Numbered from the stretch's first letter, positions 34,733 to 44,800 are shown. The stretch: DNA of 64,000 bases from Psychrobacillus sp044762655 (GCF_044762655.1 NZ_JBIWER010000001.1:372001-436000), one strand, 5' to 3'. The notes: a model not told the origin generated them from the sequence alone. Translations and numbers: made by a program.

Positions 34733-35545
34733 ATGAAACCGCATTTAATCGTGTTAGATTTAGATGGAACTTTATTGACCGATGAAAAAGTAATTTCAAC
34801 AAAAACTAAAAACATTCTGCAACTGGCAAAAAATGAAGGACATGAAGTGATGATCGCAACTGGAAGACCGTATAGATCCAGCGAAATGTATTATAAAGAG
34901 CTTGGTTTAAGCACACCGATTGTTAACTTCAATGGTGCATTTGTTCATCATCCTAGAAGTTCTTCTTGGAAAACTGTACATACACCGATTGATTTAAAAG
35001 TTGTGAAAGAAGTAGTGGAGGCTGTAGAAAGCTATTCCATTAAAAACATGCTTGCTGAAGTTCTCGATGATGTATATTTACACTATCATGATGAAAAAAT
35101 TCTTTCTGCGTTTTCATTAGGAAACCCTCAAGTAACTACTGGTGATTTAAGATCACTTTTAAAAACTGACCCAACAAGTTTACTAATACATGCTGAGGAA
35201 GATTCGGTCGATTCGGTTCGTCAGCATTTAAGAGATGTACATGCAGAAGTCATTGATCATCGTCGTTGGGGTGCACCATGGGATGTCATTGAAATTGTAC
35301 GCCATGGATTAAATAAGGCAGTTGGATTATCGCAAGTATCCAAGTTTTTAAACATTCCAAAGGAACGTATTATTGCATTTGGCGACGAAGATAATGATTT
35401 AGAAATGATTGAATATGCGGGTGTCGGCGTAGCAATGGGAAATGCTATAAGCCCACTTCAGAACATTGCCAATGAAGTAACATTAACAAATAACGAAGAT
35501 GGTATTGCAGAATTCTTAATAGAGAGATTAAACTTAAAGAAATAG
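34733..35545 (+). CDS. yitU: Cof-type HAD phosphatase YitU
   Basis: Mg-dependent phosphatase of the HAD IIB (Cof) type, 270 residues. Motif I is LDLDGTLLTDE (8-18), motif II is ATGRPYR, and motif IV is FGDEDNDLEMI (about 217-227), with the large cap domain between. Substrates of the family include sugar phosphates and flavin precursors; not assignable here. It is followed 22 bp later by degV. Confidence 0.9.
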   Translation: MKPHLIVLDLDGTLLTDEKVISTKTKNILQLAKNEGHEVMIATGRPYRSSEMYYKELGLSTPIVNFNGAFVHHPRSSSWKTVHTPIDLKVVKEVVEAVESYSIKNMLAEVLDDVYLHYHDEKILSAFSLGNPQVTTGDLRSLLKTDPTSLLIHAEEDSVDSVRQHLRDVHAEVIDHRRWGAPWDVIEIVRHGLNKAVGLSQVSKFLNIPKERIIAFGDEDNDLEMIEYAGVGVAMGNAISPLQNIANEVTLTNNEDGIAEFLIERLNLKK

Positions 35546-35567
35546 TAGAGATACAGGAGGATGGGAA

Positions 35568-36419
35568 ATGAGAATTATCGCTGATAGCGCCACTGATCTA
35601 CCAAAAGCTTTTTTTGATGACAATAAAGTCCTTTTAGCGCCACTAAGAGTTCATATCGATGAAGATGAATATGAGGACATTATTGGTATTGATTCTTCTG
35701 CAGTTTATACAGCAATACGTGAAGGAAAGCAGCCAAAAACCTCACAAGTTTCACCCGAGTTATTTTTACGTTTGTTCGAGGATCTTGCAAAGTCTGGTGA
35801 GGAAGGATTATATATTGCCTTTTCATCCGCTCTTTCCGGAACCTATAGTACAGCTATGATGATGCGCGAGCAATTATTAGAAACGTATCCAGATTTAAAG
35901 CTAACAATTATTGATTCACAATGTGCATCGCTTGGCTATGGGCTAGTTCTAAAACAAGCAGTTAAATTACGTGATGAAGGAATGGATAACGCTCAATTAA
36001 TTGAAAAAGTACGTTTTTATGCTGAGCATATGGAGCATTTATTCACAGTTGAAGATTTGGATTATTTAGCACGCGGAGGACGAGTTTCGAAAGCGAGTGC
36101 GTTTATAGGTGGGTTATTAAATATTAAACCGCTACTTCACGTAGAAGATGGTAAGCTAGTACCTATCGAGAAAATTCGTGGGCGTAAAAAAGTCTTTAAA
36201 CGCATGCTTGATCTTATGGAAGAGCGTGGTGAAAATTTTAGTGATCAAGTTATTGCTATCAGCCATAGTGACGATGAAGCAACTGCTTTAGAATTGAAAC
36301 AAATGATTGAAGACAGGTTCCATCCAAAAAGCATTGAAATCCATCTCATCGGCTCTACTATTGGTGCTCATGTTGGTCCTGGAGCTATAGCATTATTCTT
36401 TTTAAATAAATTATCTTAA
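35568..36419 (+). CDS. DegV family fatty-acid-binding protein
   Basis: A 283-residue two-domain DegV/FakB protein that binds a fatty acid, presenting it to a FakA-type kinase where one exists. The signatures are IADSATDLP (3-11), the TSQVSPE loop and FSSALSGTYSTA. AGGAGG gives a clear start. It corresponds in position to B. subtilis yitS. Cotranscribed with yitU. Confidence 0.9.
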   Translation: MRIIADSATDLPKAFFDDNKVLLAPLRVHIDEDEYEDIIGIDSSAVYTAIREGKQPKTSQVSPELFLRLFEDLAKSGEEGLYIAFSSALSGTYSTAMMMREQLLETYPDLKLTIIDSQCASLGYGLVLKQAVKLRDEGMDNAQLIEKVRFYAEHMEHLFTVEDLDYLARGGRVSKASAFIGGLLNIKPLLHVEDGKLVPIEKIRGRKKVFKRMLDLMEERGENFSDQVIAISHSDDEATALELKQMIEDRFHPKSIEIHLIGSTIGAHVGPGAIALFFLNKLS

Positions 36420-36426
36420 ATTGTAA

Positions 36427-36458
36427 AAAAAAGATCTATATAATGTAGATCTTTTTTT
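36427..36458 (+). terminator. Intrinsic terminator of yitU-degV
   Basis: AAAAAAGATCTA pairs with TAGATCTTTTTT around 7 nt. Confidence 0.88.
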
Positions 36459-36541
36459 CATGGCGAATACTTTCCCGTTAGCTCCACATACTACCATTTA
36501 CATGGAGAAAATCTGTGAAAATAAATGCTAGGAGTGAAATA

Positions 36542-37048
36542 ATGGGTATTTTAAGTGGAAATCCTAAAGATGAGCCGCTACATTATGGTGAAGTGTATGC
36601 CATATGGACAAACTTAGCAGTAAATAACGGGCTAATAGCTGCATATCAAACTTTCTATAATCATACAGGAGATGACGATTTAAAATCGTTAATAGAAGAG
36701 TGTATCAAGGCTATGGAAGAGGAAAATAAACAAATCGAAAAAATACTCAAAGAAAATGCTGTTGGTTTACCACCAGCTCCACCAGCTCGCCCCGATGCTC
36801 GTCTTGAAGATATTCCAGTTGGTGCACGATTTAATGATCCTGAAATTGGCGCTGCCCTAGCAATAGATTCAGCTGCTGGTTTAGTAGCCTGCAGTGAAGT
36901 AATGGGACAATGCATCCGAGAAGATATAGCAATGCTTTATGGGCAATTCCATATGACAAAAGCCCAAATTGGAGCTAAAATACTCCGCTTAAACAAAAGC
37001 AAAGGCTGGTTAGTACCGCCTCCTCTTCATGCTTTTCCTAGTAAATAG
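36542..37048 (+). CDS. DUF3231 family protein
   Basis: A 168-residue cytoplasmic protein, mainly helical, resembling one half of DUF3231/CotF-like spore-associated proteins. HYGEVYAIWTNL near the start and LPPAPPARP in the middle are typical. AGGAG sits 7 nt before the ATG at 36542; the longer frame from 36515 has none. Function unknown; a link to sporulation is family lore, not shown by this sequence. Confidence 0.78.
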   Translation: MGILSGNPKDEPLHYGEVYAIWTNLAVNNGLIAAYQTFYNHTGDDDLKSLIEECIKAMEEENKQIEKILKENAVGLPPAPPARPDARLEDIPVGARFNDPEIGAALAIDSAAGLVACSEVMGQCIREDIAMLYGQFHMTKAQIGAKILRLNKSKGWLVPPPLHAFPSK

Positions 37049-37071
37049 GAGAATTTTCTCGCTCGTGACGG

Positions 37072-37146
37072 TTTAGTTGGAATAATGCTCCATTTAGTTG
37101 GAATTTTTGGTTGTTTAGTTGGAATTTAGAGCTCTTTAGTTGGAAT
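37072..37146 (+). repeat. Four 12-bp direct repeats on an exact 21-bp period
   Basis: TTTAGTTGGAAT occurs without a mismatch at 37072, 37093, 37114 and 37135. Each is followed by 9 bp that differ. It lies between the convergent DUF3231 and GH13 genes. It is too short-spaced for CRISPR; the two-helical-turn period suggests protein binding sites. Confidence 0.9.
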
Positions 37147-37174
37147 AGGATCATTTTTACAATGCACTTCCTTT

Positions 37175-37217
37175 AAAAAAACTGTCCTACCTAATAAATA
37201 GGTGGACAGTTTTTTTA
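37175..37217 (-). terminator. Intrinsic terminator of the GH13 gene
   Basis: AAAAACTGTCC pairs with GGACAGTTTTT, with an inner ACCTA/TAGGT stem. It covers the stop codon and has T on both sides. Confidence 0.9.
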
Positions 37218-38666
37218 GTTCTTCACTTTTTGCTCTTCGTCTGCTCGACGCTGCTTTCCTTTTCGCCAAACAATAATTAAGAATAACATAAACAGTAAAT
37301 AAGCAACCGCCATGGCTGCGATGTAGGCTCCATTCAGGCCATTGTCGTCTTTCACTTGATACACTTCGACTATTTCTCTATCTAACACTAAACGGTACGA
37401 ACCATCGGCGGTAGCACGAATGATATCCGATTCAAATAATCCACGCAATTCTTTATCGTCGCCGATTTCCTCGCTATCAATATCTATTCTTTGTGTCACA
37501 CCTGTATTATTAACGACAATGATAAATGTTTCTTCATCTGAGAATCGTTTGTAAACAGCGTATCCATCTTTATTTTCCAGTAGCTCTATTTCACCAGTTC
37601 GCATCGTTTCTGAGTTTGATCGAATGGAAGCCATGTCTTTTATATATTCAATTAGCTCCTCATCTACACGAAAATTCATGATTTGATGGCTATCTTGTGC
37701 AGTCTGTCCATTCATAGCTATCTCCGTACCGTATGTCATATAAGGTACACCTGGTAATGTTAGAAAAGTACCCATCGCCATTTTAATACGAGTAGGCGGG
37801 AACTTATTCTCTAAGGCGCTATAATATGTGATTCTTTCCGTCAATAAATGATCTACCATCAAAAGATTATTTTCATTCGCTAAAGAGATAGAGTCGGAAG
37901 GTAAATCTGTATTTTTGAAAGTTTCCCGGAAATCTAGCATTAGCTGCTCTGAATAGTCCACGTCAAAATCAGCTTCTGACTCCTCTAGAGCAATGACGTA
38001 CATAGGATCGCGAACTTCTTTTAGAGCAGCGATTACATCATTGATAAAGGAAGTAGGTGCTCCTTCTAATTCAGACAATTTAACTCCGTCTATTTGGTAA
38101 GTTTCTGCAAAGTTTACAATCGTATCGATAAGAGCCTGCTGCACGTCATTATTAGTCAAATCAAGCTGTATTTGACTATCTTCTTTTGAGAGGATCCATT
38201 CACTCTTGTCAGTGTCAGTTGCCCAAATATGGTTCTGACTATAATTATTTAGAGGAAACTCAACCATAATTTTCATATTTTGTTCGTGCGATTTGTCTAA
38301 TAGCTCGTTAAATTCTTCTGGTGTCCCAAAATGTCTTTCCAATTCATTAAAATCTAAAATTCGCTTACCATCATAAGATTCTGTTGCAAAAACAGGACCA
38401 ATCGAAATAATAGTGAAGCCCATATCTTTAATGTGTGTCATTTTTTCCATAACACCTAGGAAATCTCCACCTGCGAATGCATTCGGATCCTTGGGATTGG
38501 TATCATAATCGTTCGTTCCTACTTTATTGAAATAACGATCAACATACAAATCATAAATACTTTCATTATGTATAGAGTTATTTATTTCTGCTTTGCCTAC
38601 TTGAGTTGTCGCTAGAAAAACAGTGCTCATTAGCAAGCCAGATATAATCCATCTTGTTACTTTCAA
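37215..38666 (-). CDS. Membrane-anchored GH13 (alpha-amylase-like) protein with altered active site
   Basis: A 483-residue exported protein: signal peptide 1-26 (cut after GKA), a GH13 barrel, a beta-sandwich end and a C-terminal span (IAAMAVAYLLFMLFLIIVW) with a basic tail. The fold is clear from FNELERHFGTPEEF, LTLPGVPYMTYGTEIAM and others, but key motifs are changed. The nucleophile motif GFRLD reads GVKLS, the DVVFNH motif reads EFPLNN, and the NHD motif is not recognisable. It is probably not a normal glycosidase. The TTG at 38666 has AAAGGAGG 7 nt upstream; the longer frame to 38699 has no SD. Confidence 0.82.
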   Translation of the reverse strand: MKVTRWIISGLLMSTVFLATTQVGKAEINNSIHNESIYDLYVDRYFNKVGTNDYDTNPKDPNAFAGGDFLGVMEKMTHIKDMGFTIISIGPVFATESYDGKRILDFNELERHFGTPEEFNELLDKSHEQNMKIMVEFPLNNYSQNHIWATDTDKSEWILSKEDSQIQLDLTNNDVQQALIDTIVNFAETYQIDGVKLSELEGAPTSFINDVIAALKEVRDPMYVIALEESEADFDVDYSEQLMLDFRETFKNTDLPSDSISLANENNLLMVDHLLTERITYYSALENKFPPTRIKMAMGTFLTLPGVPYMTYGTEIAMNGQTAQDSHQIMNFRVDEELIEYIKDMASIRSNSETMRTGEIELLENKDGYAVYKRFSDEETFIIVVNNTGVTQRIDIDSEEIGDDKELRGLFESDIIRATADGSYRLVLDREIVEVYQVKDDNGLNGAYIAAMAVAYLLFMLFLIIVWRKGKQRRADEEQKVKN

Positions 38667-38819
38667 GGTAAATCCTCCTTTGACGCATATACATCCCATT
38701 TTATCAAAGCTATGTTTTAATCGCTATCGTTTCGCAATTAAAGGAATAAATATCTAACATATTTCGTCCAAACTGTGACAGTCTTTCGATAAAAAACGGG
38801 CAAAACAGCCAGGTTCTTT

Positions 38820-39077
38820 AAGAATAAAATCCAGATATTCCGTTGATTGTAGCGAAGGTCGGACGTTTTCCGTGTGCATGGCTCGAGCCTGTAGGAACTT
38901 TGTTTGACCAATGTCTTTGTGACGAGTAACCGCAGAAGCATATATATTCAAGCGAGGAGTCTGAGGCAAAGCTTAGCTAGAAAGCGCCCACCTGAAATGG
39001 AAATTATAGGATTATTTATTCTTACTAGTCCCTTAATCAAGTGTTCACGAGACATTTTTATAGTTATCTTTCAAAAA
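38820..39077. repeat. Dispersed intergenic element, copy B
   Basis: Its right part (38895-39077) aligns with 5902-6120, and its left part (38835-38893) with 33133-33215. It is thus the most complete copy of a composite element. No supported coding frame. Confidence 0.75.
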
Positions 39078-39103
39078 AGCCACCAATCATTTCGGTGGCT
39101 TTT
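39073..39103 (-). terminator. Terminator overlapping the end of the 53-residue gene
   Basis: AAAAAAGCCACC pairs with GGTGGCTTTT around 9 nt; T run on the minus strand. The stop codon is in the loop. Confidence 0.88.
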
Positions 39104-39248
39104 GGGTTTTTTGGAATTCTTGAAGGATATGTGATTGGAGTTCACCTGGAGAATTTGTGTTGTTTTTTTGTAGGTTGTAAATGACCAATGCCGTAGCTAA
39201 AAATGCAATCATTAGGACAAATACTAATAGTAGCAATGTTATTCCCAT
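39087..39248 (-). CDS. 53-residue membrane microprotein
   Basis: A short frame with a perfect GAGGAGG 8 nt before its ATG and a terminator at its stop. The peptide begins MGITLLLLVFVLMIAFLAT, one membrane span (about 3-24), then a polar cytoplasmic tail of 29 residues ending QKPPK. I do not recognise the family. It lies between yisL and the GH13 gene on the same strand. Good translation signals and its own terminator make it credible despite its length. Confidence 0.7.
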   Translation of the reverse strand: MGITLLLLVFVLMIAFLATALVIYNLQKNNTNSPGELQSHILQEFQKTQKPPK

Positions 39249-39296
39249 TAACAGTTCCTCCTCTCTTGTACTCTCAAAAAAGCTTAATAAGGAAAA

Positions 39297-39321
39297 GAAG
39301 CTCCCACTAGTGGAAGCTTCC
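39297..39321 (-). terminator. Probable terminator of yisL
   Basis: AAGCT.CCAC pairs with GTGG.AGCTT around TA; only a weak T tail. Confidence 0.55.
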
Positions 39322-39327
39322 CAATAC

Positions 39328-39690
39328 TTAAGCTAAGAAATTAATACCCATTGGTAATTTGAACCCAAGGAAAAGTGCGATAAAGAAGAAAACAAATACT
39401 AGCACTAAGAAAGTTGTGTACGGTTTTCCTTTTGCTTTTTTCACTAATGTCATTTCCATCATACCAATTACTAGTATGCCTGCTAGGAATTTTAATCCAT
39501 AAAGCATTCCTTGACCGAAGTCCATACCTTTGATAAACAAAGCAACTCCAGTAATGATAATTAAGATGTAAAACAAACGTAAAATCATATGAACTACTTT
39601 CGGATTTGCAATCGCTAATGCTACAAAAAATAGGATTAGTGCGACTACCCAAGTGGTAATGTGTAAATGTGTTGATGCTAAGAAATCCAT
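39328..39690 (-). CDS. yisL: UPF0344 membrane protein YisL
   Basis: A 120-residue protein with four hydrophobic spans. LHITTWVVALILF near the start, VHMILRLFYILIIITG and the LGFKLPMGI end are the family signature. GAGGTGG fits the ATG at 39690; the GTG at 39699 lies inside that SD. The pairing yisK-yisL is as in B. subtilis. Function unknown. Confidence 0.9.
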   Translation of the reverse strand: MDFLASTHLHITTWVVALILFFVALAIANPKVVHMILRLFYILIIITGVALFIKGMDFGQGMLYGLKFLAGILVIGMMEMTLVKKAKGKPYTTFLVLVFVFFFIALFLGFKLPMGINFLA

Positions 39691-39745
39691 TTTTTCCACC
39701 TCAATTATACTTGTAGTTTACTACTATCCTATTTAGTGTAACATG

Positions 39746-40642
39746 TTACTCGAATTTGTTCACTAATGTACCTATTCCTTCAATCGAAATTTTGACTACG
39801 TCTCCTGATTTTAAGAAACGTGGTGGATTAAACCCTTTCCCTACACCAGCAGGAGTTCCAGTTAAAATAACATCTCCCGGTTCAAGGGTAACTGACTTGG
39901 AAATTTCCGCAATGATTTTTTCAACTGAAAATAACATGTCGGACGTTTTTCCATTTTGACGAATTTCATCATTAACTTTTGTCACAACTGCTAATTCCTG
40001 TGGTTTCGGCAACTCGTCTTTTGTCACTAGGTATGGTCCCATCGGACAAGACCCTTCTAAACTTTTCCCTAAGAAGTATTGCTGATGCTTCGTTTGCAAA
40101 TCACGCGCTGTTAAGTCATTGGCAATTGTATAACCAAAGATATAGTCATATGCGAGCTTTTCAGGAATATTTTTTCCTTGTTTACTAATAACGATTGCAA
40201 GTTCACCTTCGTAATCGTAGGAATTTGTTATATCCGCATGTAAGGAGAGCGTTTGTTCATCTGCAGCAATGGAAGTTGGAGACTTCGTAAATACAACAAA
40301 ATCACTCGCTATTCCTCCCATTTCTTTCGCATGATCTGCATAGTTTTTACCGACTGCCATAATGTTTTTAGGTGTACGTGGAATAGGTGAAAGCCATTCG
40401 ATTTCTGTAAAAGAACGTTTAAAGTTATTTGGATTTTCAGCCTTTAACGCTGCTTCTACTAATTTACGGATTTGTTCGACAAAATCCATCCCTAAACCTA
40501 CACCTTCTACAATGGTAGCTGGAAACTCAGGTAATACTTGGAGCGTCTCCTGAATGTGCAGTACATCCCATACTGCCTCTTCTTTTTTGACTTTTGGTCC
40601 GAAGTAAATTTCATCTTGTAAACGGTAGGATAACAGTTTCAT
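39746..40642 (-). CDS. yisK: Fumarylacetoacetate hydrolase-family protein YisK
   Basis: A 298-residue FAH-fold enzyme. B. subtilis YisK is an oxaloacetate decarboxylase-type member also linked to the cell-shape protein Mbl. Metal ligands appear as the acidic residues of YDYEGELAIVI (about 142-152) and IANDLTARD, and AVGKNYADHA and LTGTPAGVG frame the active site. SD GGGAG. It may be cotranscribed with the DUF418 gene upstream and yisL downstream. Confidence 0.9.
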   Translation of the reverse strand: MKLLSYRLQDEIYFGPKVKKEEAVWDVLHIQETLQVLPEFPATIVEGVGLGMDFVEQIRKLVEAALKAENPNNFKRSFTEIEWLSPIPRTPKNIMAVGKNYADHAKEMGGIASDFVVFTKSPTSIAADEQTLSLHADITNSYDYEGELAIVISKQGKNIPEKLAYDYIFGYTIANDLTARDLQTKHQQYFLGKSLEGSCPMGPYLVTKDELPKPQELAVVTKVNDEIRQNGKTSDMLFSVEKIIAEISKSVTLEPGDVILTGTPAGVGKGFNPPRFLKSGDVVKISIEGIGTLVNKFE

Positions 40643-40687
40643 CTTTTGGACACTCCCTTAATAGTTTTGACTCTATCTATAAGTCTA

Positions 40688-41884
40688 TTACAAATTAGAT
40701 TTCTTTTCATCTATTTTCGACAAACTATTCGAATAAGTCAGTTTTCTCCACAACAACTCCACAGGGCCTTGCTTATATTTCATAAACCAAATCTCTGCGA
40801 AAACTATTTGTAATGCGTAAATACCGACTGCCATCCAAGTACCTGTGGTTATATCAATCTTTCCATATAAACCAAAACCATAGGCATAAAAAATAGTTGT
40901 GGCAATTATCGATTGCAGTAAATAGATGGTCATAGACATTCTACCAACCTTGGAAATTGGAGAAAGTATTTTTGCTCCAATTGGAATCGAGCAGATCATG
41001 GCAATGACTCCTGCATAAGCAATTGCCTGTAGTGGCCCACCAAAAGTGTCCTGGATATACATAGTTAGTGCATCTGCTTCCTTAAAATAAGGAACCCACT
41101 TAATAGACGTACCCACAGCGAATGCCACTACTACTGTAACAAGCCAAAAAGCTTTTAACTCTCTCGCTCTTTCGATCAGCTTCCATTTTGCTGCTGCTGC
41201 ACCTAACAAGAGGAATGGAACAATAGTGATGAACATTAATAAGAACATTGCACCATTACCATTCATATATAGCCAATCATCTAATCGTTGCCAAAATATA
41301 TCCATCCAAGACCCTTGTCCGTAAGCAAGCATACTGGCTTCGATTTTCTGTATGCCCGTATATATAATCATGTCATTGGGACTAACCTTGGAACCCAAGT
41401 AAAGTAAGCCACTAAGTAAACCATTTGGTATTAAGAACAAGAAAATACTTATAAGAAATAACCATAGAGGCTTCAATCTAATCATAAGTAATAAAACAAA
41501 TCCTGCTAATGCATATGTTATCAATATATCTCCTGCCCAAATTAGAAAAGCATGAATACATCCGATTAATAGTAAAACGGATAATCGTCGAACAGCAAAT
41601 TTAGAAAAATGGCTGCCATTTGCTTCAGCCTTCATAAATTGCATAGCCAAACCGTATCCAAATAACATCGAGAATAATGGATACACACTACCTTGTACAA
41701 AAAGGTCAATCATCTTAAACGTCTCATAATCACTTGGATTTTGATACCAAGTATATGGATTAATATAAATATATGGAGTATGGAAAAACAACATATTCAC
41801 GACAAATATCCCGAGTAAAGCGAACCCTCTCATTACATCTATAGAGATGATACGTTCCTTTACTCCTGTTGGTTTGATCAACAA
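40688..41884 (-). CDS. DUF418 family membrane protein
   Basis: A 398-residue polytopic protein with about ten spans. The N-terminal VKERIISIDVMRGFALLGIFVVN is the DUF418/YeiB hallmark, and the C-terminal domain holds the family's GRMSMTIYLLQS. It starts with TTG after GGGGGAG, 11 bp from the addA stop, so it belongs to the addBA transcript. Function unknown; acyl transfer to surface molecules has been suggested for related folds. Confidence 0.85.
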   Translation of the reverse strand: MLIKPTGVKERIISIDVMRGFALLGIFVVNMLFFHTPYIYINPYTWYQNPSDYETFKMIDLFVQGSVYPLFSMLFGYGLAMQFMKAEANGSHFSKFAVRRLSVLLLIGCIHAFLIWAGDILITYALAGFVLLLMIRLKPLWLFLISIFLFLIPNGLLSGLLYLGSKVSPNDMIIYTGIQKIEASMLAYGQGSWMDIFWQRLDDWLYMNGNGAMFLLMFITIVPFLLLGAAAAKWKLIERARELKAFWLVTVVVAFAVGTSIKWVPYFKEADALTMYIQDTFGGPLQAIAYAGVIAMICSIPIGAKILSPISKVGRMSMTIYLLQSIIATTIFYAYGFGLYGKIDITTGTWMAVGIYALQIVFAEIWFMKYKQGPVELLWRKLTYSNSLSKIDEKKSNL

Positions 41885-41895
41885 ACTTTCTCCCC

Positions 41896-44800
41896 CTATA
41901 ATGACAACGTTCTATTTACATCAAATAAATATAGTACTTTTTCTTTTATGTGCACTTGTAAAATTGCCTCAATTGCCTGCGAATATAGAGACAATTGAAG
42001 TTGATAGCGTTTATGCATTTCTTGTTGTAATAACGATTCATCCTTAACTAAATGCATCACTTTGTCCGTTTTATAGTCAAGTAAAACCCAACTTCCATCA
42101 TTCTCTAAAAATAAGCAATCGACGACCCCTTGAATAATCTGTTTGTCGCCCTCTGTATCCTCTAATGCATACGTGAAAGGAAACTCTCTCATAACTTCTT
42201 TAGCATTTCGGAGCCGTTCAGCGATATTTGAATGGAAGAATGGAACGATCTTACTAGGAACAATGGCAGCCTGTTCAGCTTTCGTTAAAATTTCCCGTTC
42301 AGCAAGCCTTTCAGCAAAAAGGAGAACCTGCTCCTCATTTTTTTCTTCCTGCAGATCGACGTTTTGCATAAAGGCGTGCACTGCAGTACCAGCTTCTGCA
42401 CCCGTCAATGTTGTTTCCTGCTGTAAGAAAAAAGGACGCTTCGCAATTTTTTTCAAACTAGTAGGACTAGACATTTGAAAATAGTCATCGTCTGAGCGTT
42501 CCATCAGCTGCTGTATTTTCTTCATCTCGCTTACCGTTTGCTTAGAACGTTTATGAGTAGATATTTCATGTGAATAGGGAGTATCGAAACGAGACTTAAC
42601 TTCCTTTAAATACGTACCTTTTGCAGGATCAATTAGCTGGTCCAAAGCTGCAACCTCTTTTTCCTCCACTTGTACAATACGTTTTAAATCATCCACACAT
42701 TTAGTAATAATTCTCCATTTGGACTCACTATCCACTATATTTGCTTCATTTACAGTCGATAACTGGCGGAAATTTGTATGTCTTGCTAATGCTGATCCGA
42801 TCCAGTCTAAATAGCCTTTTGCTTTTGCCCGCATATAGCCTGGCAACATTTCATCACTCATAACATTTTGAGCATCTGACCATTTTTCCAACGTTTTGGT
42901 TAAGTCTTTAATAGATCCAATGAGGAATAAATGCTCTTTGGCACGTGTCATAGCAACATATAAAACGCGCATTTCCTCTGCCTTCAATTCCATTTGCTTT
43001 TTTTCCTTCATAGATAAAAATGGCAGCGAAGTATAAGAAATTCGCTTTTCAGGATCAATGGCTTTCACCGCAAGACCAAATGACTGGTCAAATAAGTAGG
43101 ACTCATTAAAATCCATTTGGTTAAAGGGTCTACCCATACCAGCTAAGAATACAACCGGAAATTCTAAGCCTTTTGAAGAATGAATTGTCATTAAACGAAC
43201 GACATTTTCCTTTTCTCCTATAGCACGTGCAGCTCCTAAATCATCCCCTCGTTTACGCATACGATCGATAAAGCGTAAAAAGCGGAACAACCCTCGGAAA
43301 GAAGTCTTTTCATAATCGATTGCTCGGTCATGAAGGATACGAAGGTTTGCTTGTCTTTGCTTACCATTTGGCATAGCACCTACTATTTCGTAGTAATGCG
43401 TGTCCAAGTATATTTGCCATATTAAATCTGCGAGTGAGCCTCTTCTACTTAGATCGCGCCAATCTTCATACCGAAGTAAGAACCTTTGTAGCTTCTCAGC
43501 AGTATCTGACGCCAGCCCAGCTCCACCAATAGCTACAAATGTTTTTAATGCATCGTAGAAAGGTTCCTTTGGAGCAGATAATCGGATAAGTGCTAGCTCT
43601 GATTCTGTTAATCCTACAAATGGCGACCTGAGAACGGATGCTAGTGATATGTCCTGATAAGGATTATCGATTGTACGAAGCGTATGAAGCATGATTAACA
43701 CTTCAATTGCTTCAAAATATCCCTTCGAAAGCTCTGCATATAAAGGAATACCAGCTTCTTTAAACTGCTCGGTAACTTCCCTAGACCAAGTCATCGATCG
43801 CATTAATATGACCATATCGCTGTACCTGACAGGACGATGAGCTTTTTTCCATGGATCATAAACAGTTGCTTCAGATTGAATCATCTCGTTTATTTTTGAA
43901 ATGATATAACGGGCTTCGGCTTGTGATTTTTTTAGTTCCTCTTCTGCTATAGCTTCGATTGTTTCTTCCTCTTCTGTCGGTTCGGCACTGCCATCTTCTA
44001 CTTCATATAATAGTGCTAGCTCAACAGGTGTTTCTGTTTCTTCATAAGGTGCCCCAGGTTTTAACGAAGCAGCTTCATCGTATTCAATTTCCCCAACTTG
44101 TTCACCCATAATTTGACTGAAAATATAGTTGGTCGCATGCAGCACCTCCTTACGACTGCGGAAGTTTGCATTTAAATCTATTTTGATACCCGAATCTATT
44201 GGAAGATCATTGAATGTTAGATATTTCCCTAAGAATAGCATAGGCTCTGCTAGACGGAATCGATAAATGGACTGCTTCACGTCCCCTACCATAAACATAT
44301 TCCCTGTATTTTCATCGCCACTTTTCACAAACTGTAAAATGGTCTCCTGCAGTAAATTTGTATCCTGATATTCATCCACTAGCACTTCTTTAAAACGAGC
44401 CGTATATTCTTTTGCTATATCTGAAGGTATAAGTTTCCCATTTTCATCGTGCTCAGATAGAATATCTAAAGCGTAATGCTCCAAATCTGAAAAGTCGACG
44501 AGCCCTTTTTCATTTTTAGCTGCGGTATACCGCTCGCCGTAAGCTATAGTCAGTTCCACTAGTTTTTGCAACTGCGGTGCCATTAATCGCATTTCCTCTA
44601 GCAATCTTTCTGGTGTTCGAGTGAAATAATTATCCTTTAAGTCATTTACAATTTTCTTTACTTTAGTGCGTTTGTTTGTCGCTTGGTTTTTCAAAGCTTC
44701 ATCACAGGAGTCTTTTTTTATCGCAGCTGCTCTTCCCCATTTAATTCCTTGGAAATAATGAAAAACGCTTTTCCACGAGCTATTCTTCATCAAATCTACT

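Noticed and set aside
37072..37146. Mini-CRISPR array
   Set aside because: Repeats of 12 bp with 9-bp fillers are far too short, and no cas genes are present in the window.
38738..38969. Two overlapping minus-strand frames of about 70 codons
   Set aside because: They read through repeat copy B in different frames; neither has a ribosome binding site.
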